22,009 nucleotides of DNA from JAFDVL01 sp043775925 (GTDB lineage: Bacteria > Acidobacteriota > Blastocatellia > RBC074): NCBI GenBank assembly GCA_043775925.1, contig JAYVRW010000150.1:1-22009 (forward strand), written 5' to 3'. The notes under the pieces are model-generated. The model was not told the DNA's origin. It was given only the letters and a program-made list of their open reading frames with translations, and searched no databases. Made by a program: the position numbers and the translations under genes. This document shows positions 1-7,752 of the stretch, in pieces. Numbering within the stretch: position 1 is the stretch's first letter; each line of letters starts with the position of its first letter.

Positions 1-579
1 CATGAAGAGACCGCCGCCGCCAGCGGGCTGGTTATCAATTTCAACTAAAAAGGGAACGGAAGATTCCGAATGAAACATCGTCACAGTGATTTCCAGCATC
101 ATCGGCTCCGGTTCTTCGACCGGGATAAATCCCAGCGAAACGACTCGCGCCCATAAATCATCTTCATAGTTATTCGGAATTCTGACAGAAACGTCAGTCC
201 TCAATTCAGGAATTTCTTTCAGCTCATGAAATAAAACGTTGCTGTATTCAAGAATCTTATAGCCACGCCGGGTCAGCATTTCCAGCAGTCCGGGATCAAC
301 TAACGGACACATTTCAATGTTTGTTGGCGCATCGTGGAATTTGTTAAATTCTTCCAGTTCGTCAAGCTCTGCTTTGGTGACTGTGCCGTTCAGTCCTAAC
401 CCGAATGCCTGCGTGAGCGGAGAATTGGCTCCCGCAAAAATTGCATGTCCACCCATAATTTGGATAGAAGTAGAACCGATGTAAGGGAACCGTTTCGCGT
501 GTGCGCGGGCATATTCTACGCCTTCGAGAGCGTTGGCTTTTTCCAGGCGTTGTGCAAGTTTTTGATCGGCAAAGGTCAT
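1..579 (-). CDS. GNAT family N-acetyltransferase, N-terminal part (cut by window edge)
   Basis: A reading frame of 193 codons stays open from an ATG at 579 to the left edge, so the C-terminus is missing. The protein starts MTFADQKLAQRLEKANALEG and contains the stretches IMGGHAIFAGANSPLTQAFG, LTRRGYKILEYSNVLFHEL and VPFLVEIDNQPAGGGGLFM. From memory this resembles a family of about 270-residue GNAT acetyltransferases with a divergent N-terminal half; the visible end looks like the strand just before the acetyl-CoA binding loop, which would lie outside the window. The substrate cannot be told. The ATG overlaps the stop of the preceding frame in a TAATG arrangement, so translation is probably coupled to the upstream small gene. 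There is only a weak ribosome binding site (GGAAA). The family call is from pattern recognition, and the key R/QxxGxG/A loop is not visible. Confidence 0.7.
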   Translation of the reverse strand, partial: MTFADQKLAQRLEKANALEGVEYARAHAKRFPYIGSTSIQIMGGHAIFAGANSPLTQAFGLGLNGTVTKAELDELEEFNKFHDAPTNIEMCPLVDPGLLEMLTRRGYKILEYSNVLFHELKEIPELRTDVSVRIPNNYEDDLWARVVSLGFIPVEEPEPMMLEITVTMFHSESSVPFLVEIDNQPAGGGGLFM

Positions 580-852
580 TACAAATTTTCCGTAATAAAT
601 TTCAGCATGAGCGTCCGCAGGTACTTGACGAGATTCGGATCAACGACGCGGTGTCTGGATTTGGGAGACATCATCAATTCAAATTCCTTCGGATTTATAC
701 AATCGTAGTTGTTGGGGCGTGGCGGCGTCGCTCCAGTTATCAAGGAAATAAGCAAAAGTCGGATCGTAAATGTCAGCAAGACTGCGTAATTTTTCCTGTG
801 CGAAAACAGGAATCGAAAGCAGCAGAGTGAACAAAAGAACTAATCGTTGCAT
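579..852 (-). pseudogene. small secreted protein, apparently split by a +1 frameshift
   Basis: An ATG at 852, preceded by a good GGAGA ribosome binding site, opens a frame of 57 codons beginning MQRLVLLFTLLLSIPVFAQE, a clear signal peptide with a likely cut after VFA. It ends at a TGA (681-679). The next frame (+1) is open from at least 779 and continues past this point as ELMMSPKSRHRVVDPNLVKY to a TAA at 581-579 that overlaps the start of the acetyltransferase. The simplest reading is one exported protein of about 90 residues with a one-base frameshift near 681-720. Alternatives are a real 57-aa protein plus a short ORF restarting at the ATGATG just after the TGA (674-669), or a sequencing error. 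I do not recognise the family; no known domain is visible in either half. Confidence 0.5.
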
Positions 853-928
853 CGTAAATTTCTCCGAAGATTGAAAGAAGATTTCAGAGGGTAAGAATAA
901 CAGAAAGTTGTGTGAGGAACTAGCGGAT

Positions 929-1016
929 GACTGGAGCGCAAGCGTCTCGCTTGCAAACGTCGCATGATATGAATGACGCTACGCTTGGAGCAAGCTGGGA
1001 CGCTTGCGCTCCAGTC
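929..1016. repeat. Long inverted-repeat element IR1
   Basis: Arms 929-946 and 999-1016 are perfect 18-nt reverse complements (arm core GACTGGAGCGCAAGCGTC). The left arm region also folds on itself: GCAAGCG-TCT-CGCTTGC at 938-954. The right region has GCAAGC and GCTTGC six nt apart. The outer base of the right arm is the last base of the TAG stop of the epimerase-like gene, so the element starts exactly at that stop. It has no U-run and is not a typical intrinsic terminator. Confidence 0.85.
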
Positions 1017-2131
1017 TATTTTTTCGCCTTCTGACTCTCATGCCAAAGCTTCAAAATCTCAGCTTCACGGGCGGCTGATAACCCTGAACTCAACTTCGCT
1101 TTGTCAGCGGGGCGTTTGCTGAAATCTTCAATCGTCGCCGCAGCGGTCTCGGCTAATGATCGGAACGTTAAGCCCTGTGCGATGGCGCGGGCGCAATTGA
1201 TTCTGGCGAAGCCTGCCATAGACGGCTCTTTGCCGGGAACCCAGACGGGCATATCGCTCCACGGGCTGACTTTGTTTTGTTGGAGAAAATTCCAATCCGC
1301 CCACGTGAATTTTACGTCGGCGGTTGTGACGGCGCGGATGCCGTAGAGCGTTTCGGCGGTAGACAATTCAGATTTGGGGCCGGTCGCGTTGTAAATCCCA
1401 AAGGCTCCCTGTTCGACCATCCGAATTGACCATTCGCCTAAATCGCGCGCATCAATAAATTGCATTGGATCAGTGCCATCGCCGGGAGCGAGAATTTCTC
1501 CGCCGCGATTAATTCTGACGGGCCAATAAGTGAAGCGGTCAGTCGGGTCTCCGGGGCCGACAATTAAGCCGGGACGAATAATCGTAGCGCGTCCGGGAAA
1601 CGCTTTTTCCGCTTCTTTTTCAGAAAGTGCTTTGAGCGCACCGTAATTCATCAAGTTGTTTTTTTCATCATCAGGCGTAGTGGTCGTAGCGAGCGGCGCA
1701 TTCTCATCCATCCCGATGATGCTGTGATCCGAAAATACTGAAATCGTCGAAATGAAAACGTATTGATTCACTTTGCCTTTGAGCACCGCTCCGGCTTCGC
1801 GTACCCACCTTGGAATTGTCGTAGGGTTATCAATCACTACGTCCCATTCACGATTTTTCAGTTCGTCGAGTTCACTTTTTTGACGGTCTCCGGCGAGATG
1901 TTCGACATCGGGAAATAATCCGGGATTTGTTTTCCCACGATTGAAAAGCGTCAGTTTATGTCCCCGCGCCAAAGCGTAGCGAACCTGATGCGGGCCAATA
2001 AAACCAGTGCCGCCGAGGATCAGAATGCGTAATGGCTTCGCGGCTTTTTGAACTGGCAGGGCAGCGCTGATTGCCGCGACGGAAAGAGAAGCAGTAGTAG
2101 TTTGTAAGAAATTTCTTCGTGAGTTGTTCAT
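1016..2131 (-). CDS. Tat-exported NAD-dependent epimerase/dehydratase-like protein
   Basis: The 371-residue product begins MNNSRRNFLQTTTASLSVAA, a twin-arginine signal (SRRNFL) with a short hydrophobic stretch. After it comes the Rossmann glycine motif GGTGFIG (residues 40-46) and, at 163-167, the YGALK form of the extended short-chain dehydrogenase YxxxK pair, with a preceding FISTISVF strand. This places it in the NAD-dependent epimerase/dehydratase superfamily; the substrate, probably a nucleotide sugar or similar, is unknown. Tat export fits a protein that folds with its cofactor before leaving the cytoplasm. A TTG nine nt upstream could extend it by three residues, but the ATG at 2131 puts the twin arginines in the usual place. 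No Shine-Dalgarno is visible because an inverted repeat ends nine nt upstream. The gene follows the aminopeptidase on the same strand and is probably co-transcribed. Confidence 0.85.
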   Translation of the reverse strand: MNNSRRNFLQTTTASLSVAAISAALPVQKAAKPLRILILGGTGFIGPHQVRYALARGHKLTLFNRGKTNPGLFPDVEHLAGDRQKSELDELKNREWDVVIDNPTTIPRWVREAGAVLKGKVNQYVFISTISVFSDHSIIGMDENAPLATTTTPDDEKNNLMNYGALKALSEKEAEKAFPGRATIIRPGLIVGPGDPTDRFTYWPVRINRGGEILAPGDGTDPMQFIDARDLGEWSIRMVEQGAFGIYNATGPKSELSTAETLYGIRAVTTADVKFTWADWNFLQQNKVSPWSDMPVWVPGKEPSMAGFARINCARAIAQGLTFRSLAETAAATIEDFSKRPADKAKLSSGLSAAREAEILKLWHESQKAKK

Positions 2132-2140
2132 AAGATTCAA

Positions 2141-2229
2141 GGCAGAAGCCCGACTGTTAAGGAGGGCGTCGGTGCATTGGAAACTATTTCCAGAGAACGG
2201 TAGCCCTCCTTAACAGTCGGGCTTCTGCC
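2141..2229. repeat. Long inverted-repeat element IR2 (27-nt perfect arms)
   Basis: Arms 2141-2167 and 2203-2229 are perfect 27-nt reverse complements; the outer part reads GGCAGAAGCCCGACTG. The 35-nt centre contains its own small hairpin, GGAAA-CTA-TTTCC at 2179-2191. The element occupies almost the whole 100-nt spacer between the aminopeptidase stop (2 nt away) and the epimerase start (9 nt away), so in mRNA it would form a very stable stem between two cistrons. Confidence 0.9.
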
Positions 2230-2231
2230 GT

Positions 2232-3839
2232 TTATGGCAATCCGTTTTTCAAAACTCGTGATTTCAATTGTGCGATGAAGGCTTCGACATCTTCGAGCTT
2301 GCGCGGCAATGTGCCTGATAAAACTTTTGGTTCGCCGTCGGTGACTAAGACGTCGTCTTCGATGCGGACGCCGATGCCTTTGTATTTTTCATACGCGGGC
2401 TTCACGGCAGCGATGAATTTTTCGTTTTCCGGTGTCTTCGGCAAATTGTCTAATGCATCGGCGCGAACGTAAATCCCAGGCTCTACGGTGTAGATCATTC
2501 CAGCGGATAATTTGTCCGTATTGCCAACATCGTGGACGTTCATTCCCAGCCAATGCGAAGTTCCGTGCATAAACCAGATGCGGTATTCGTCATTATCTTT
2601 AGAAGTTATCAAGCCCAATTTCAACAAACCTTCTTTGATAACTTTCGTCGCTTCGTTGTGCGAATCGGTTTTGGTCTTTCCAGCGCGGGCAGCTTTGATT
2701 CCGGCTTCCTGTGCTTCATACACGATGCGATAAATTTCGGCTTGGGCGGGTGAATATTTTCCGCTCAGCGGGATCGTCCGCGTGATGTCTGCGCTGTAAT
2801 GATCGAATTCCGCTGCACAATCCATCAATAATAAGCCGTTATCAGGCAATTGATCCTGACTGGTTTCGTAATGCAGCGTTGTCGCGTTATCGCCACCGCC
2901 GACGATGCAGGGATAGCCCCAACTATCAGCATTACGCTTGCGATAGGTGTACTCGAATTCTGCTTGTACTTCGTATTCAAAAACTTTTGGAGCCGCGACA
3001 GCAAAGGCACGATTAAAGCCTTCGATGCTGATGTCTACAGCTTGTTGCATCAATCTGACTTCGTAAGTAGATTTGATTTGGCGGAGTTCAGCGAAAATAC
3101 TCATCGCACTTTTCAAGGCAAACCCTGAACTGATGGGCGCGATTTTCTGCGTGAATTCCTGTTCCTGTTTGTACTCAACAGAATTTAATCCGCCCGGCAA
3201 AAGTAAAAATAATTCGCCTTGATCTTTATTAATTGCTTCGCGGATGGTAGCGAATTCTGGCAGCCATTTTTCGTCAAACTTGGGAGCGGCACCTCGACCT
3301 CTGGGAGCGCCTCCGTTCGCCAGTGCATAACCCGCACGCGGCGAGAGGAAAAGCATAAATTGATTGAACTGATCCAAGTCCCAGACTTCCTGAATACCAC
3401 TGATTTTGCGAGCTTCTTCAATGGTCAGCATTTTTCCGTTCCAGGTTGTCCTCCGCGCATCAATTTTGGAAATGAACAGAATTGCTTGCATTGTTTTTGC
3501 GCCGGGAACCAGAATTAATTTTGTGTCCTGCTGCTTGATTCCGGTCAGATAATAAAGATTATTTTCCTGACGGTACGGGTAGTCTACGTCGTTGGTATAG
3601 AGCTTGGGTTCCGCGCTGAACAACACCATCAGACTTTTTTCGTTCATTCGGTTCATCACTTGCTGCCGTCTTTTGCTGAGTTCGGACTGACGTTCAGCAT
3701 CGGAAAACGAAGGTGACGGCGGTGCCAGTTGCCAGGTTTTAGGTTCACTAATTGAACCGAAAATATTAAATGAAAGTGTCATCAGGCAAGTAACTGACAA
3801 CAAAAAACTACTAAGAAAGGAAAGGGTACGTTTCGACAT
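2232..3839 (-). CDS. Exported Xaa-Pro aminopeptidase (M24B family)
   Basis: The 535-residue protein has an N-terminal signal sequence (MSKRTLSFLSSFLLSVTCLM), an aminopeptidase-P N-terminal domain (about residues 45-190, including NNLYYLTGI) and a C-terminal pita-bread catalytic domain (about 255-500). All five expected metal ligands are visible: D340 and D351 (MDCAAEF, ADITRT), H425 (HGTSHWLGM), E453 (YTVEPGIYV) and E494 (VRIEDDV). It should remove N-terminal residues that precede proline, using two divalent metal ions, outside the cytoplasm. There is an extra Gly/Arg-rich insert near 176-187 (GGAPRGRGAAP). The ATG at 3839 was chosen because GGAG lies six nt upstream; a TTG four codons earlier would include that site. 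It is first in the minus-strand cluster, with its promoter probably in the large divergent spacer. Confidence 0.93.
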   Translation of the reverse strand: MSKRTLSFLSSFLLSVTCLMTLSFNIFGSISEPKTWQLAPPSPSFSDAERQSELSKRRQQVMNRMNEKSLMVLFSAEPKLYTNDVDYPYRQENNLYYLTGIKQQDTKLILVPGAKTMQAILFISKIDARRTTWNGKMLTIEEARKISGIQEVWDLDQFNQFMLFLSPRAGYALANGGAPRGRGAAPKFDEKWLPEFATIREAINKDQGELFLLLPGGLNSVEYKQEQEFTQKIAPISSGFALKSAMSIFAELRQIKSTYEVRLMQQAVDISIEGFNRAFAVAAPKVFEYEVQAEFEYTYRKRNADSWGYPCIVGGGDNATTLHYETSQDQLPDNGLLLMDCAAEFDHYSADITRTIPLSGKYSPAQAEIYRIVYEAQEAGIKAARAGKTKTDSHNEATKVIKEGLLKLGLITSKDNDEYRIWFMHGTSHWLGMNVHDVGNTDKLSAGMIYTVEPGIYVRADALDNLPKTPENEKFIAAVKPAYEKYKGIGVRIEDDVLVTDGEPKVLSGTLPRKLEDVEAFIAQLKSRVLKNGLP

Positions 3840-4449
3840 TTTAATCTCCAATAAATATCAGGATCGGTAATCTCAATTGAGGACAGAGATGTAAGACCTC
3901 GAATTAAAACATAATTTGTGGGTGTCGAAAAGTATTGTTTTGCCTGATTGGAAAGGATGAGCCAGCTTCACGCGGATCGCTACCACGGGAGCTGCTGGCG
4001 AAAAGCTGCGGAAAACTGAGGTTGACCGACTTCACTCTGGCACGTAACTTACAGCAAACTATAAACTTGGCGATTTGACCGAATTCGTGTATAGTTCGGT
4101 TGTCTTAGCGGAAATTATTAACCTGAACTTTGAAATATAAAAAGTAAATGTACTCAACAATCAGTCTCTTTAAGCGAGTTTGTTGAGATTATTCTTGAAG
4201 TACCGCTAAGTCATCAAGATCAGCAATTTTTCAGTTTGGTAATGAGTGAACTACTAAGATTATTCACAATTTTTACGCTGATGACGGTACTTTGATCTTT
4301 GCTACAGCCGTTCACCGATTACCGCCATACAATCGTGCCCCCTCAAAAAAGAACCACGATTAATCAATAACTGCTGAGAAAAAATATCAGCCTTACATTT
4401 TCTGAATGCCTCACGTCCAAAAAAACTCACATCTATGAGGGAAAATATA
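3840..4449. other. 610-nt divergent spacer with nested inverted repeats
   Basis: No convincing gene is present on either strand. The region must hold the promoters for the aminopeptidase cluster (leftward) and the multidomain surface gene (rightward), but I could not pick a convincing -35/-10 pair. Seen directly: CTTAGCGG at 4104-4111 pairs with CCGCTAAG at 4203-4210; inside it CTCAACAA at 4153-4160 pairs with TTGTTGAG at 4180-4187; ACCGAA (4078-4083) pairs with TTCGGT (4095-4100). The nested arrangement suggests a structured leader RNA or a regulatory site, but the arms are short. The long distance to the gene at 4450 leaves room for an untranslated leader. Confidence 0.5.
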
Positions 4450-7400
4450 ATGAATCAAGAAGGAATGGTTGTTAAGTCGGGCAACTTCAGGATCATTCGA
4501 TGGATCGCGCTGGGGATGATTATGGCCGGGAGTATCCTAGCCTATTCCCGGCCCTCGCTGAATGGTCTGGCACAAGTCAACCAGGGTTACGAAGGTCAGG
4601 TGGTTTCAAGTAGGACGATCATCAATAATAACGATTACGAGCAAATTGCTAAATTTGCGCTGGGAGCGGCGACCGCTAAAGAGGGAGCCGAGTTCCAACG
4701 CGCAGATTGCGCTCCGCGCACGTCGCTGGGAGACGGCAGGATTTCAATTGGTGACGCCGTGCAAGCCATGCGCTATGCCTCAGGACTTGATCCTTTGACA
4801 GCGACAGGTGGCCCTGCCTCAGCGATTAAAGTGGAAGGCACTAAAGCAGGTCTGGAAATGGCGCGCGAAGTCAAAGTTGGCGCGCCCACTTTTGGGCCGG
4901 GAACCGTCACTGTCCCGATTGAGCTGATCTCGCTGGGGAACGAATCAGGAATTATTTTTACCCTGTCGTTTGATCCGACCAAATTAAGTAGCCCGACGGT
5001 AGTTTTGGGGACGGATGCCAGCGCCGGATTATTATTAGTCAATGCTGATCCGGCTACGCTTCTGGTGAATGGAAAAGTTGCGATAGGCGTCGTCCTTCCA
5101 CCAGGACAGGCTTTTACCATGGGGACACGTCAATTTGCCAGAGTCACTTTCAATGTTGCGCAGGGCGCGTATGGCACGAATACTTCGATAGGATTCAGCA
5201 GTACACCTGTTCCTCTGGAAATTGCGGATGTGAACGGAAATCTGCTGGCACAGGCAATTTTTACCGGTAACCAGGCGATTCAATTAGTAATTCCGGCTCC
5301 GACTTTGACGACGATTTCTCCTGCTTCGACGATTGCCGGTAGTCCTGCTTTCACTATTACAGTGACTGGCACAAATTTTATTCCACAATCAAAGATTCGT
5401 TGGAATGGCGTTGATCTGGCGACGACGTATATCAGCGCGACTTCATTAACGGCTCTGGTTCCGGCGGCCAACGTCGCATTTGCTTTATCCGTCCCTGCTA
5501 ACGTCGCCGTCTTCAGTCCGGCGCCAGGCGGAGGGACAACAATTTCCTTGCCGTTCACCATCAATAATCCGGTTCCCGTCGCCGGTAGTTTAAGTAATGC
5601 CTTTATCGCGGCAGGCTCGGCAGGCACGCTGGATGTCAATGGCAGCGGCTTTGTCGCTGGCGCAATTGTGTATCTGAATGGCCGACCTTGCCCGACCCGT
5701 TATGTTTCTGGCACGAAGGTTTCATTTGATTACCTGGCAACGGACATTGCCTGCGCCGGAGTTTATGTTGTCCGAGTGACTAATCCGACTCCGGGTGGTG
5801 GCACTTCAGGCGCAGTCATTCTGACCGTCGCTCCGGTGATTTCGGTTTTGAATCCGACCATTGCTTATATTAGTAATGGAAATTTCACCTTGACGGTGAC
5901 TGGCACTGGCTTCTGCGAAGGCGCCAGAATTCGTTGGAACGGAACCTCACGCACGACAACTTTTGTGAGTGTGACGCAGCTTACAACTGTGGTGTCAGGT
6001 TCAGAATTGACAGCGGCAGGAACGGTTAATATTTCGGTCGTTACTTCAGATGGCGTGGGATCGAATATTTTGCCGTTGACAGTTTCAGCCTGTTCACCCG
6101 CGAGTGCCTCTGTGTCACTTGCTTCGGCGATTGATTTTGGTGATGCAGTTGTTCCGGCACGTGAATTACAAGCCGCCTCAAGCCGTCCCTCCAGAACGTT
6201 CACGGTTGGCAATACGGGTTGTCAGTCAATGACTGTCAACTTAGCTGTGCGCCGTACCGGAGCTGATGTCACGAGCGGGAAGATTACGAATACCGATGAC
6301 AGCACAACCTTCAATATTTATCGGGTGACAGATGGGACGGCGACGCTCTTGAATCTGGCAACGTCCGTCACGATTAACGGATTTAGTTCTTCGACCTTCC
6401 GAATTGTTTTTGATCCGAAGATTCCAGCTCCGGCGGGTGCGATTACGAACCTTGCCGCCAGTCAGATTATCCCGGATGAAATCGTGTCTACCTTACAAGT
6501 AACACGAAGCTCAGACGGCGCGGCGACGGTGCTGGGAAGCAGTACGCTGACCGGCAGAGTGCAAAACAATTCACGCTTTATTAATCCGCTGGCTCCGCGT
6601 TTGGAACCACTGGTTGTCTTTACAAAATCCGGCGCGAATGAATTCACCGTTGAGGCTTCAGGCTACGACGCGAACACCGATATTTATTACTACACCTATC
6701 AATTTTTTGATGCGAGTGGGAACAAAGTCGGAACGGCTCCAGGCTTTGATTTAGACTTGAAAAAACTGGGTCTTTTGAAAGGTCAGAGCTTCAGTCTTAT
6801 CAAAAAATTTAGTTCTAATGAATGTGGATTGAACGCCAGCCGTGTGCAGGTATTTTTCTACGATAGCGTAGATAATGCTTATGCGACTTCGGGAGCAATT
6901 GGCACGGGACGTGGGCGCATTATCAATGCGACCAGTGTTTCTGCCGCCAGTTACAGCCCTTCGGCCATTGCGCCGGAATCCATTGCCACCGCTTTTGGCG
7001 AAGGCTTCGGGCTTGAAACTGACAGTGCCAAATCTTTGCCGCTCCCGTCTGAATTGGGCGGCGTCAAAATCTTTGTGACTGACAGCAATAAGGTCGAACG
7101 GATAGCGCCGCTCTATTTCGTTTCACCTTATCAAATCAACTATCAGATTCCTGAAGGTACAGGTGAAGGCGATGCTAAAGTGGTCATCGCCTACAACGGT
7201 GAAGTCATTTCGACGGGGACAATGGCGGTGTCAGCGATGGCTCCAGCATTGTTCACGGCGAATTCTGATGGGCAGGGAGTTCCGGCAGCTTACGTGACCA
7301 GAGTGAAATCCGACAATTCACAAGTCACCGAAGCCGTCGCGCAGTATGATGCGGCGCAGAAGAAATTTATGCCTGCACCCATTAATTTAGGGCCGCCGGA

Positions 7401-7644
7401 AGAACAGGTTTTCCTCACGCTGTTTGGTTCCGGCATTCGCAATCGTTACGCTTTAAGCAGTGTCTCCGCGAAAATCGCTGGCGTAGATGCCGAAGTCCTG
7501 TACGCCGGGCCACAAGGCTTTTACGTGGGTGTAGATCAAGTCAACGTTCGTGTCCCGCGCGCTGCGCTGGTCAACGGCGAAGTTGATCTGATCGTTTCCG
7601 TAGACGGAAAAAAAGCGAATACGGTGCGCGTGAGCGTCCGCTAA
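4450..7644 (+). CDS. Large secreted protein: dockerin-like, cohesin-like, IPT/TIG repeats, Solibacter C-terminal domain
   Basis: The 1064-residue protein has an N-terminal hydrophobic segment (about 18-32, WIALGMIMAGSILAY) serving as signal or anchor. Next is a single dockerin-like calcium loop (about 85-115, LGDGRISIGDAVQAMRY), then a cohesin-like domain (about 125-280, with VTVPIELISL and IIFTLSFDP), three IPT/TIG-like immunoglobulin folds (about 282-372, 374-460, 462-546; note ITVTGTNFI and LTVTGTGFC), an unassigned middle part, and at about 825-1064 a domain matching the Solibacter C-terminal pattern (SAASYSPSAIAPESIATAF, LYFVSPYQINYQIP, QVNVRVP). It is probably a surface or secreted binding or structural protein. 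The start at 4450 was preferred over the in-frame ATG at 4435 because GAGGG (4437-4441) sits eight nt before it. Domain calls are from motif memory; the dockerin and TIGR03437-like calls are the firmest. Confidence 0.85.
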   Translation: MNQEGMVVKSGNFRIIRWIALGMIMAGSILAYSRPSLNGLAQVNQGYEGQVVSSRTIINNNDYEQIAKFALGAATAKEGAEFQRADCAPRTSLGDGRISIGDAVQAMRYASGLDPLTATGGPASAIKVEGTKAGLEMAREVKVGAPTFGPGTVTVPIELISLGNESGIIFTLSFDPTKLSSPTVVLGTDASAGLLLVNADPATLLVNGKVAIGVVLPPGQAFTMGTRQFARVTFNVAQGAYGTNTSIGFSSTPVPLEIADVNGNLLAQAIFTGNQAIQLVIPAPTLTTISPASTIAGSPAFTITVTGTNFIPQSKIRWNGVDLATTYISATSLTALVPAANVAFALSVPANVAVFSPAPGGGTTISLPFTINNPVPVAGSLSNAFIAAGSAGTLDVNGSGFVAGAIVYLNGRPCPTRYVSGTKVSFDYLATDIACAGVYVVRVTNPTPGGGTSGAVILTVAPVISVLNPTIAYISNGNFTLTVTGTGFCEGARIRWNGTSRTTTFVSVTQLTTVVSGSELTAAGTVNISVVTSDGVGSNILPLTVSACSPASASVSLASAIDFGDAVVPARELQAASSRPSRTFTVGNTGCQSMTVNLAVRRTGADVTSGKITNTDDSTTFNIYRVTDGTATLLNLATSVTINGFSSSTFRIVFDPKIPAPAGAITNLAASQIIPDEIVSTLQVTRSSDGAATVLGSSTLTGRVQNNSRFINPLAPRLEPLVVFTKSGANEFTVEASGYDANTDIYYYTYQFFDASGNKVGTAPGFDLDLKKLGLLKGQSFSLIKKFSSNECGLNASRVQVFFYDSVDNAYATSGAIGTGRGRIINATSVSAASYSPSAIAPESIATAFGEGFGLETDSAKSLPLPSELGGVKIFVTDSNKVERIAPLYFVSPYQINYQIPEGTGEGDAKVVIAYNGEVISTGTMAVSAMAPALFTANSDGQGVPAAYVTRVKSDNSQVTEAVAQYDAAQKKFMPAPINLGPPEEQVFLTLFGSGIRNRYALSSVSAKIAGVDAEVLYAGPQGFYVGVDQVNVRVPRAALVNGEVDLIVSVDGKKANTVRVSVR

Positions 7645-7652
7645 GATTTGAG

Positions 7653-7680
7653 CGGGAGAGGATTTTTTCTTCTCCCGTTT
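7653..7680 (+). terminator. Possible weak intrinsic terminator
   Basis: CGGGAGA (7653-7659) pairs with TCTCCCG (7671-7677), followed only by TTT. It lies eight nt after the stop of the multidomain gene. The short U-tract makes it weak, so read-through into the FecR-like gene 108 nt downstream is possible. Confidence 0.45.
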
Positions 7681-7752
7681 CCGGCATTATTTGATAATCA
7701 ACACAAATCAGCAGATGAACCACACTGTTGATTTTGCTTTGGAGGGTAAGCA

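Noticed and set aside
445..830. Two overlapping plus-strand ORFs at the left end
   Set aside because: They run antisense to the GNAT gene and the signal-peptide frame, have no ribosome binding site and no recognisable protein features.
929..1016. IR1 and the other long inverted repeats as intrinsic terminators
   Set aside because: They lack a U-run after the stem, have centres of 35-70 nt, and lie inside apparent operons.
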